Shown here: positions 13,301-23,464 of the stretch, one piece after another | Layout of the letters: each line of letters starts with the position of its first letter | Position numbering within the stretch: position 1 is the first letter of the stretch | From: Quillaja saponaria | Lineage: Eukaryota > Streptophyta > Magnoliopsida > Fabales > Quillajaceae | Direction of reading: 5' to 3' | Length of the DNA stretch: 64,000 bases | NCBI GenBank assembly: GCA_029379385.1 | Contig: CM055605.1 | Coordinates: 18,263,001-18,327,000 of the forward strand | Position numbers and translations under genes: made by a program | The notes under the pieces: generated by a model | Database searches by the model: none | What the model was told of the DNA's origin: nothing | The model's input: the letters and a program-made list of their open reading frames with translations, nothing else

Positions 13301-13621
13301 CAAAGTCTTACTTTAAATGAGTGGTGTATAATTGATTCTAGATATATGAATATATATATATATAAATTACAAATGTTCCTTGGTTTATTTTATTTTATTT
13401 ACATGCTTGTTGCATTCCTCAATAAAATTATGCAAGTTAATTTGAACTTCCAAGACAACCCAATTTAAATTAATTGTCTATGTTTATTTTATGTAAACCT
13501 TTAGATATAATACTTATTTAGTTTGAATACTTGCATTTATTCTTTATTTATTTCTTTTATTTTATGCTCAAGAGATGCACCGAATTGTTCAAATTTAATG
13601 TTTTAATGTTAGGTTATAACA
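10359..13621 (-). repeat. Long gypsy LTR, minus strand (3.26 kb)
   Basis: It reads TGCCACACC at the left and GGTTATAACA at the right, so on the minus strand it runs TGTTATAAC to GTGGCA. The first 80 bases (10370-10450) are the reverse complement of the LTR end at 9760-9830, including the GTAACC block. It is not solo: its right side continues into the polypurine tract and pol terminus of the same element (13622-13885). No target duplication can be assigned because the other end of the element is missing. The open frames inside it (for example 12936-13278) match nothing known. Confidence 0.75.
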
Positions 13622-13885
13622 ATCCTTTCTAAAAGAAATTCGTCCCCAATTTCAACAAAAGGATATGGATAAATCATTTACCTAACTCAGTCAAATGGAT
13701 ACGAATACTATCAATTTATCCTATTCTTAGATTCTTGAGTGGTTTCTTGTTCATGGTAATATTTCTAGACAAAATTCATAAAAAGAGTACTGTTTGATTG
13801 AAATTCATAGACTTGTCTATCTACAATTGTCACTGGTTGTTCTTTATATATATATCAAGTTCTTATCTTGAACCCATAAAACAAA
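13622..13885 (-). pseudogene. Gypsy pol C-terminus, minus strand
   Basis: Read on the minus strand this gives VQDKNLIYIKEQPVTIVDRQ followed by VYEF and, nearer the LTR, a glycine-aspartate-glutamate tail before the purine tract. It is the same block as at 40-290, which identifies both as one family. The similarity stops near 13885, where a different repeat begins, so the element is truncated there. Confidence 0.65.
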
Positions 13886-14880
13886 AGATTTTTCAGGTAA
13901 TTATTTCCAGAACATGAACACACGGAAAATTGGATATACCTTATCCCAATCTAGTAGTAAAGACTTCTTACTATAATTTCATATAGGTGTATTCCTATCT
14001 TATAGAAAAATCAAATTCAACTATCATGTGTATGAATTCAATCAAGTGCTATTTCATTCAAGGCTAAACCTAAAAAAAATTTCCAAGCTCCTTTAGGTTT
14101 CCATATCAATCTAATTGGTACCTAATCAACTAGAAGCATTAAGCATAGAATGAAATATACAATTCAATTAGCAAACCCTAAGAAATCAATAAATAATAAA
14201 AACCATCAAGTTATAAATTGAGTTCAATTATAATCCTAGAGAATAAATTAGTTCATGCTATCTAGTATAGACATAAACTCAAATAAGATCACCATCAAAG
14301 TAAATACAAGAAAATTTAAAAGAGATGAAAGAATAAAAAAAATCTTAATGGTTGTCAATTTTCAATCAATTCTCATCCAAGCTTATCTTGTCTTCTTGCA
14401 CCCTTGATGACTTTCTTTCCTCCAAAAAGACTAAGTTTTAATTGTGTGTTTTTAAGTCCCAAGTCAATCAAGTGCTATTTCCCCTTTAAATAATCTTAAA
14501 AACCCTCAATTGAAGTCCAATTTAGACTAAGAATCAGAACAGCACTATAGCACTGCAGTGCTGAAGTCGGCCTTAAATTCGACATCATAGGAGACATGGC
14601 AACAAGCAAGGCACTAACCTTCTTGGTGCCACGGTGCTACCCTTGCTACCATCATATTCTTTAGGCAATCTTTTGGACGATGTGGTACTTGGTTTACATT
14701 ACTACAATGGCCAGCAGGTAGAAATCTAAATTGCCATGTAATTTGACTCAAAAAAGGTTTCTTTATGCTTTAAACCTTCAAAACACACAAATTAAATAAA
14801 TGTCGATTAGAACTCTTATTGAGAACCTAATTCATTGCTAGAAACAACTAAAATTTAACATCCTAATACGATATCGACTT
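13886..14880 (-). repeat. Dispersed LTR-like repeat, copy 1 of 3
   Basis: This stretch is related, in order, to 29741-31250 and to the reverse complement of 56690-57970. Shared blocks include a run ending near GAGTTCAATTATAA (about 14220 and 30390) and a GC-richer part with repeated GGTGC/GCACC words (about 14550-14650, compare 30600-30960 and 56890-56980). I see no coding domain. Its junctions with the gypsy pol end on the left and CACTA-like copy A on the right are approximate. Confidence 0.5.
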
Positions 14881-14904
14881 TGACTAGGAAATATATATAA
14901 ATCT

Positions 14905-17900
14905 AATAATAGTCATCTCGAGCTTTCTCGTCATCCTCACTGAGGTGCGAAGACCCAAATGTAGGAGGTACAACCTAAAATAATCAAAATAAATAAGTTA
15001 TAAGTTATATATAACTTAATTAATATGGATATAAGTTAAAACTCTAACTTAGAAAAATTTTAAAAAAGCTTTCAAAGCTTTTGCCTTAAAAATAAAAGTG
15101 CCTAATATCCAAACTGTTGATCTAAGTGGATTTTTAATTCTTGCTACAGGTCTTATTGGTAACAATGGACATGCAGGTACTCTCAGAATCCAAAACAGAC
15201 TTGTATTTGACTGTTTTACCCTCCAAAACCAAACTTTCAAAGGTTTTTAATTACTTGAAACTAAAAGTTTAGCCTAATGTCCTAACCATTAATCTAATAG
15301 GTTTTTTGTTTCTTCCTACAAATTTTATTCTTCTGTACGGTCATTCAGGTACTCTCGAAATTCGAAATGGACTAGTATCCTAACCATTGATTGAAGCGGA
15401 TTTTTGTTTCTTCCTAAAAGTCTTATTCGTCCCCATAGTTATGCCAGTACTCCTGGAATCTGAAATGAACTTGTATCTGACAGTTTTGCCCTCGAACCTA
15501 AACTTTCCAAGTTTTTGTCTTTAAATTCAAAGTTTGGCCTAATATCCTAACCATCAATCCAAATAAACTTTTTTTCCTTCCTACAAGTCTTATTCATCCA
15601 TACGGTTATAATGGTACTCCAAGAATCTGGAATAAACTTATATTTTTACTGTTTTGCCCTCCCAAAATCCAAACTTTCAAAGTTTTTCTCTTGAAACTCA
15701 AAACTTGTCCTAATATCATAACCGTTGATCCAAATGATTTTCTATTTATGCTTACAAATCTTATTCATCCCTATAATCATACCGGTACTCCCAAAATTCA
15801 AAACAGACTTGTATTTGACATTTTTTCTCCACGAACCCAAACTTTCAAAAATTTCATCTTGAAACTAAAAGTTTGATCAAATATCCTAATTGTTGATCCA
15901 AATGAATTTCCATTTCTCCTTACAGATTTTATTCATCTCCAAGGTCATTTCAGTACTTCCATAATCGAAAACAAACTTGTAATTAACTGTTTTATGCCCA
16001 AGTCCAAATATTCAAAGTTTTTGCCTTAAAACTAAAAGTTTGGCATAATATCCTAACTGTTAATCAAAATTATTTTTTGTTTCTTCCTACTGGTCTTGTT
16101 TGTCTCTATGATCGTGCCCGTACTCCCAAAATCTAAAACAGACTTGTATTTGACCGTTTTGCCCCCAAACCCAAACTTGCTAAGTTTTTGCCTTGAAACT
16201 AGTTTTGGCCTAATATTCTAACCATTGATCCAAATGGTTTTCCATTTCTTTCTACAAGTCTTATTCATCCTCATGATCATGTCGATACTCCTTGAGTCCG
16301 AAATAGACATGTATTTCACAGTTTTGCCCCCCGAAACCAAACTTTCAAAGTTTTTATAAAGTTTTTGCATTTAAACAGTAATAAACTAAATTTTACAACA
16401 TGAAAATAAAAATAACAAAATATGTACCTGAGATGGTTGAGGTGGCAGTGTTAGAGGTAGTGGATGGACCCCAGCTCTCTCTTAACTTACTTATGTAAAA
16501 GCATCATCTGCTCTGGAGTGAATCCCAAAGGAGATGGAGCTATGGCAGAAGCCATTGCAGACCTATAAGCAGCAGTGGTAGAAGCTGTGGACCTTGCAAC
16601 TTCACCCAGTACTTGCTAGAAGTTAGTACAAACCCTCAAAATCATAGATGAGCCTTTTCTTCTTGCTGCCCACTAGCTTTACAATGAGAACTGGGTCATT
16701 CACGGGGGGGCTTAGCAGGTGTATCAGCACTATCTTGTCAGCCAATTCTAGATTGCCCTATGCTCATCGCCTTTAAAGCTTTAAACTTCTCATGGAAATG
16801 AAAAACAATTATGTACATAAAGCCAAAAATAACTAGATAAAAAAAACAAAACAAAAATAATACTAATATTGATGGACTTTGACTTCATGTCAACAAAGTC
16901 ATCGGCTCTCTTTTATTATTGCGGTCGACAACCTTAATAACTATAGGTTCCTAACTCAACTCTTTCTCCTATACAAAAAATATAAAATTATATTAGTTAA
17001 AAAGGATGTAATACAAATTTATAACTAATATTTATCAAATAAAACATTACTAACACATCGCTTATGGTGAATATTTGTACCAATTGAGCCAAATGTATGG
17101 TGAATAAGCTCACCATCTAGCTGCATATTCGATGCCACATTCTGAGAGCCCCTTTGGAAGTCAGGGCTTGCTTACTCATTGCACAATGACTCCCACTAAT
17201 TATGTGGGATCCAGTATAGGTGCCCATCGGTGCCTCTCTTCACGACCGCTACATCGAACTTAGTTTGAGATGCTGCTTTCTCATCGAGAAGGAGCCTAAA
17301 CCGTCGTTGCAATATAAATTACAAAATAAAATCAAATTGTCAGTAATTTAACAACATATTAAAATGAAATTAAAACTTAAAAAATTATATAATTGAACTT
17401 ATCCTAAAATCATTATATCAACAAGTTTTCGCATCATTGAGGAAGTTCCTGTGGTGGAAGATCGTCTCTGGAATGTGGTTCATAATAATACAGGAAATGG
17501 TAATGCCCACCTTCGTGTCCTTGGGATCGTCCCCAATGGATGATCTGCAATACAAAAAAGAAAAAGAAAAACATATGCACGTATAAATACAAAGTATAAA
17601 TACAATTGAAATATAAAAATATAAAGATTATTTACCTGTTTGCAGCTATTTGGATAAGTAGGTGATCCTCCTCATTATCATGGGGAGGGGCAATCTTATT
17701 CTTGCCCTCTATGCACCCGCAACAATCTTAATAATGTCACCCTCCTCATGGGGAACATTGTCCTCCACACGGAGCTCATGATCTGCCCCATTCTCGACAT
17801 CTTGATGACCTGAAGCTTCGATACAAATTAATTACTTGTAAGAACCATGAAATTCATAAAAATTTAATAAATAAGAAAAATCATTCTTAAACTTAAAATT

Positions 17901-18190
17901 ATAATTTACATGATGATACGGATCCTAAACTCAATGAGATTTGATATAAGCTACGTCAGTTAGGTTCTAAATTTGCTTTGACGATGAAGCAATTAACAGA
18001 ACACCGGGAGTTAGAATTGCAACTATATAGGGAGGTGAAAGTGGAGTTGCAGCAGTAGAGGAAGGTAGAGGTAGAGCTACAGCAGGAACTGGTGGGGCTA
18101 CAGTTGTAGATGGAGAAGCCGCTACTATAAATGAAGATGAAGCTGCTACTGTAATGATGAAGCTTCATGACATCCTTTGAGGGGGATAAT
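14905..18190 (-). pseudogene. Transposase_24-like CACTA gene, copy A
   Basis: Read on the minus strand from right to left. At about 18020-18150 there is an Ala/Pro/Ser/Val-rich exon (VAPPVPAVALPLPSSTAATP). At 17640-17815 an acidic stretch ends in an APPHDNEEDHLL-like block. A further exon spans 17430-17548. At 17046-17330 are KFDVAVVKRGTDGHLYWIPHN and, after a shift, a block ending GELIHHTFGS. At 16860-16975 comes EPIVIKVVDRNNKREP and then DDFVDMKSKSIN. At 16540-16740 is VNDPVLIVKLVGSKKKRLIY, and the last exon at 14905-14970 is TFGSSHLSEDDEKARDDYY. The order (tryptophan-rich centre, NR..HHT.GS, FVD.KSK, VGSKKKG.IYGF) is that of plant Transposase_24 proteins. Stops and shifts occur in almost every exon. 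The family call is from memory of the motif order, not a search. Confidence 0.6.
15055..16370 (-). repeat. Intronic tandem array, unit about 169 bp, about 8 units
   Basis: A word like AACCGTTGATCC recurs near 15113, 15286, 15382, 15550, 15720, 15888, 16056 and 16223, giving spacings of 173, 96, 168, 170, 168, 168 and 167 bases, so one unit is truncated. Each unit also has a GTCTTATTCATCC block, a TTTGACCGTTTTGCC block and an AAACTTTCAAAGTTTTTGCC block in the same order. On the minus strand the array lies between a donor-like AG/GTACAT (about 16425) and an acceptor before the last exon of the Transposase_24-like gene, so it is intronic. Units are degenerate relative to one another. Confidence 0.75.
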
Positions 18191-18804
18191 CTCTAGGCAT
18201 GACTTTGTAATAACAAGCTAGAAACGAATAACAAACCTACAAGAGCTTAAAAGTCAAATGGAAATGCTAATAACTTTACTAACATGCTAACAATTCAAAT
18301 AGTCATAAGTTAAACAAGTTGAAGTTGGAGATATAGGAAATTAGTTTTCTTTCAAACATAGAACCAATCTTCCATAGACAAATTGAAATTCCTAAAAATA
18401 CATAGTTAAGTCCCAAAGAAACACTTTGTTATGTATGAACCTCAACCTTTTAAATTAATTAAGATAAGAAAGACACATGCATCAAAAGCATGATAATTTG
18501 TTGAAGAGTATTGTTGAAGATGGATCTAAGAGGAAAATGAGAAGATAGCAAACAAATTATACTCAAGAATGTATTAAAAAATTGTAAACTTTATCTATCT
18601 AATTTCATTTCTTTCAAACATAAAATATAATGGACAAACAAAACGTTAGGTTAAGACCAGATAGAATATAAGTTAGAAGACAGACTTAAACTATTGTGCT
18701 TGGTGTCTCAATAGATTCTAGTATCCCTTGCAAAGTCCAAGAATATGGTCTTAGTTATAAGTAACAAAAAGCATTCAGATTTTAAAGTGAAAAATGTCTA
18801 ATTG

Positions 18805-20587
18805 TGTGACACCTTAGTCTGTGATTGTGTGGGGTAGGTATGTTTTGAGTTCAACATCGAGTGTATACTGGGTTGATCTTGGTTATATAAGCTACAAGCA
18901 CTAACTACCATGTATCTTCAAGCTAGCATTTTAACCCATGTGGTGTGGGTTGTGGATTTTTTCTAGGTACTTAGGCTAGTTAGGTTTGGAGCATTACAAT
19001 TGGAATCACAGTCGATCCAGTATTCACACTCATGTGGGCTCGGGAGTACTACAGCCCAAGTTCTGTTTAGGCCTTGATGAGAATGTCAAAGATTTAAGTG
19101 AAGGAGTTTGTGACGCCCAAGTTTGTGATTGGGTAGGTTTGTTGTGTGTTGAATCCTACATCAAGTATATACTAGTTTAAACAGGGCTACATAACTCACA
19201 AGGACCAACTATTAAGTACCTTCAGGCTAACATTTTAACTCGTGGTATGGGTTGTGAATTCTTTAGTACTTAGGCTAGTTAAGCTTAGGGCGTTACAAAT
19301 GGTATCGAAGCTAATCCAATATTCACACCCATATGGACTCGGGGACACTATAGCCCGAGATCTATTTGGGCCTTGATGAGGATGTTGAGGATTTAAGTGG
19401 GGGTGTTTGTGACGCCCAATTTGTGATTGTGTGGGGTTTGCATATGTTAAGTCCCACATCTAGTATATATTGAGTTGATCTTCGCTATATAAGCTACAAG
19501 CACTACATACTAAGCACCTTCAGGCTAACATTTTAACCCATGTTGTGGACTTTTTTCAAGGTACTTAGGTTAGTTGGGGAAGATACTTGGTAGTTAGTCC
19601 TTATGGGTTAAATAGCCAATATTAACCTAGTATACACTCGACGTGGGACTCAATAAAGGCTAACCCCACATAATCATAGACTAAGGTGTCACAAACTCCC
19701 CCATTTAAATCCTTCACATCCTTGTTAAGGCCCAAATAAAACTCAGCCTACTTTGCTCCCGAGCCCACATGAGTGTGAATACTGGATAGGCTATGATACC
19801 ATGCCCTAAGCCCAACTAGCCCAAGTACCTAGGAAAAATCTACAACCCACACCACATGTGTTAAAATGCTAGCCTGAAGATATTAAGTAGTTGTTATTAC
19901 TTTGTAGCTTATATAGCCAATATCAATCTAGTATACACTCAATGTGGGATTCAACACATGCCAATCCTACACAATCATAGACTAGGGTGTCACAAACTCC
20001 CTACCTAAATCCTTGGCGTCCTTGTCAAGGCCTAAACAGAACTAGGGTTGTAGTGCCCCAAGCCTACGTGAGTGTGAATACTAGATTGGCTCTGATACCA
20101 TTTGTAACACCCCAAGCCCAACTAGCCTAAGTACCTTGAAATGAGTCCACAACCCACACCACATGGATTAAAATGTTAGCTTGAAGATACTTGATAGTTG
20201 GTCCTTGTGGGTTATATAGCCGAGATTATCCCAATATACAATCAATGTGGGACTTAACATAAGCTAACCCCATATAATCACAAACTGGGTTGTCTCAAAC
20301 TCCCCTATTTAAATCCTTAATGTCCTTCTCTAAGCTATATGAGTGCCCTCAAACCTATATGAGTGTGAATATTGTATCATTCTAATACTATTTGTAATGC
20401 CCCAAGCCCAACTAGCCTAAGTACCTTGAAAAGAGTCCACAACTCACACCATATGTTTTATGATACTAGCCTGAAGGTACTTAGTAGTTAGTGCTTGTAG
20501 CTTATATAGCCAAGATCAACCTAATATACACTCAATGTGGGACTCAACACAGGCAAACCCCACACAATCACAGACTAGGGTGTCACC
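18805..20587. mobile_element. Composite TRIM array: seven LTRs in two orientations, one AATTG target duplication
   Basis: The LTRs are about 190 bp, running TGTGACACC to GTTACA. Forward copies are 18805-18998, 19109-19297 and 19408 to about 19575. Inverted copies are about 19580-19693 (truncated, fused to the third forward copy), 19802-19994, 20103-20297 and 20393-20587. Spacers of about 110 bp carry, next to an LTR, a TGGTATCAGAGCC-type primer site and, at the other side, a purine tract (AAGTGGGGG type). That is the plan of a terminal-repeat retrotransposon in miniature with no coding capacity. The array is flanked by AATTG at 18800-18804 and 20588-20592. I see no 5S-like promoter, so I do not call it Cassandra. 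Confidence 0.75.
20088..20100 (-). other. TRIM primer binding site, best preserved copy
   Basis: On the minus strand this reads TGGTATCAGAGCC, an uninterrupted match to the usual initiator tRNA-Met primer site. It lies two bases from the end of the inverted LTR that starts at 20103. Decayed versions lie next to other LTRs, for example TGGTATCGAAGC just after 19297. Confidence 0.75.
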
Positions 20588-22826
20588 AATTGGTTGTGAA
20601 AGGATAAGGACACTCACAAGCACCAATATTTGAGAGAGAATTGACAAAGAGAAAGTGTTTTCTCCTTGCAATGGCTTCCAAGTTCCGTGATGGCTTAGCT
20701 AGAGGATATGTTCTCCTTTCAAAATTTTACATAAAAGCAAACAATTTTCTCTCATAAAAACTTATAGGAATTTTTTTTTTTAACTGAGAAGAATATCTTA
20801 TTCATTTCTACTTAAACACTTATTTCATCTATCATAGTTAACATGCATGCTATATTATTTCATCTATCATAGTGTGTACAATAGTTTATAAACACACTAT
20901 AATTTTCTCCTAATACACGACAAGAAACATGACAATCCAATGAGGTTCCTGGAAACCACATAACTTAAAAGGCTAAGGAAGAACAAAAGGAAGGGGTTAG
21001 TCTCTAAGAGAGTAGAAATTAATGCTAATGTAGCATGCATGTTAACTATTTCAATTGATATCACAAGCTTAGAGATTATATTCTTTTTCTTTTCTTTCTT
21101 CAACTTTTGTTATCGAGTGGGAAAAAAGGATTGCTAGTAGGTCTTAGTTTCTGCCACTTTTATTTTCTAGTGGGAAAAAAAGATTGAAGGTATTAGTTTC
21201 TGCCAACACTAAACTGAGCCAAAATGCACTAAGTTAATACAAGTAAAAAAACACAAATTGTGCAGCCAACAAGACTTATTCTGCTATAACAAAATCTTCC
21301 TATCTAGTTTTCCCATGAAAATCTCACTTGCCTAACTAATCTAATTGAGAAATAAGAAAAGACTTCTCAAAAAGCTAACTAGTGCATGAAGTCAAGAGAT
21401 CCATGAAAAAAAGTCACAAACTCCTATCTTACCATCAACTACTAGTGTAACAAAATGTCAGAATCCATGTAATGGTGCCAATAGTCATAAATACTAAATC
21501 AACCCTTTCTTTTCTCCATCTATCCACAACACATCATTTACTTACTTGTCATAGTAAAAACCAATTAAGTCAGAGTTCATTGTGTTAAACAATATTATAA
21601 CATATATTCAATGATAAAATCATTAATAATTAAGGCTTGGTAACCCTTCCAAATGTGAAACCAAAAAGAATTCAATAATATCAATATAGTGGCTATGCTT
21701 CTTTTTTATTTATTTTTTATAATAAAACCTTCTTACAACCAAAGAATGATATAATATCTATAACAATGTAAAACACAGCTTAGATAAGAAAATCGGAGAC
21801 ATTATGATTCATTTTGAAGAGGATAAAAGAAAAGAAATGACTTCAGTAGCTTAGGGTAAATTAATAGACATATGCTAATGATTAGCTTAACAAAAGATGC
21901 AACTTACTTTTAAAATGAAAAATGACCCAGAACTGTAGTTAAATAATTAGCATTTACCTACATGTTTGACAGAAGAGGATCAATAGTATAATCATCAAAG
22001 GTGAGGAACAACCCACATTAAGAAAATAAGGTTGTTAAGACATAATATTATTTTGTATTTGGTCTCTTTTATTCATTTCCTTTCCCCGAGTTCAGTTGCC
22101 TAGCCCACTTAATTTAAGAAAATGGGGTTGCTAAGACAAACAACTATTTGTTGCCAATCAAGCAATTACTAATTCAATTAACAAACCCAAATAGTTTAAA
22201 CAATGAGAAAAACTTCATGCCTGAAAACAAATAAAAAAAAGGATGAACTACAAGTTAGAAGAATTGAAGAAAATCATATCAGTACTTGAAATACAGTGAG
22301 CAGCTAGATGGAGATGGAGGAAGGTCATCTACGGTAGGCTAGTGATGGAACTATCATAGAATAAGTTCGGGAGAAAAAATAGAAATGGAGGAAGAAAAGA
22401 AGGAAAGATTGTGTTTTGGGATTTGAACATGTAAAGGCATTTGTGTCTGCCATTATAGACTCCGGCAAATTAAGTGGCAGACACAGATACAATATTTTTT
22501 TTTTATATAATATTATGATCATATATGAGTTTACAAGTGGCTGATGTAGATAAAAAAAAATAAAGCAAACACATAAATATTAGATAACTGCATCTACTAG
22601 TATAGACTCTAAAATTAAAAATGCATATGCAGATAAGTTGGCAAAATATCACGTCAAATTAATCAGTTTATATGTCTGCTTTAACATATCAGCATCTGGA
22701 ATCTAATTTTTTTCATTATAGCTAAGTCTACTATGTTGCAGACCCAGATAGTAAAATTATAAACCAATATAGTAGTTATCTGCTTTTGCTATGTAGTAGA
22801 TGCAAATATGGTAATATCTTGTAGTG

Positions 22827-23110
22827 TTTCCCTCGTTACTTCTGAGCTAAAGCTATGAGCACTGCATGCTACATCCTCAACAAGGTTTTGGTAAAACTAA
22901 TATTAGGTAATACACCATACGAGTTATGAAAATGTAGAAAACCTAATATTAAATACTTTCAAGCATTTGGATGCAAATATTTTATTTACAATAACAACGA
23001 ATATAGTATGGAAAAATTTGATGCCAGATCTGAAATAAGTATTTTCCTAAGGTATTGAGTACCTAGCAAAACCCACAAAGCTTGAACACAATCTTTTAGT
23101 TACTAAATCT
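22827..23110 (+). pseudogene. Ty1/copia integrase fragment
   Basis: Directly after the CACTA terminus the plus strand reads like the integrase C-terminal region of a copia polyprotein: a PRYF block, AMSTACYILNKVLVKLILGN, TPYEL, then RKPNIKYFQAFGCK and EKFDARSEISIFL before a stop-rich end. The YILN.VL, TPYELW and FGC motifs are characteristic. At least three stops interrupt it. The remainder to 23464 holds nothing I can identify. It may be the sequence into which CACTA copy A inserted. Confidence 0.7.
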
Positions 23111-23464
23111 GATGAGATTGATGCAGATTTATTCATTGCTAATAAAGGAATTGATGTTTCAAAAGTTATTGTTCTTACAGTGAAAAAGATCCATATTGAA
23201 AATTTGTTTGCAACCAATAAATTAGCAAGGCTTGAGATTCTTACTTTCTACAAAAGCTTTTTAAAATTTATTTTCTTTTAAGGAATGGCTACGAAGAAAG
23301 TATGGACTATAAAAGCTTGAAGAGCTTAAGTGAAGAAAGTAGAATCATGTACTACAAAATCTTACATTGATTTAACTTAAATATAAATTTACACTTCATC
23401 AGTCTTAGCCAAAAATAATTTATTTTAGAAAAGAGTTAAAATTTTCATTTCACTATGCTTTACT

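Larger units (their letters stand above)
14890..22826 (-). mobile_element. CACTA-like (En/Spm) element, copy A, left end missing
   Basis: The right terminus at 22826 reads ...ATATCTTGTAGTG, the inverse of CACTACAAGATATTACC, a typical CACTA terminal inverted repeat. Inside it (22430-22800) is a cluster of short words built on GCAGA/TCTGC, as in CACTA subterminal regions. A minus-strand gene of Transposase_24 type occupies 14905-18190. The section 18190-18800 is homologous to 32320-32480 in copy B. A TRIM array interrupts it at 18805-20587. From 20588 to about 22300 I see no gene, only AT-rich filler. The left terminus is not present: the element runs into an LTR-like repeat near 14880. No DDE transposase (TnpD-like) is visible. 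Confidence 0.6.

Noticed and set aside
15055..16370. CRISPR-like array
   Set aside because: Repeats are about 169 bases, contiguous and degenerate, with no unique spacers, in plant DNA. This is a minisatellite.
18805..20587. Cassandra-type TRIM with a 5S rRNA promoter
   Set aside because: I could not see the 5S internal control boxes in the LTRs, so only the general TRIM call is kept.
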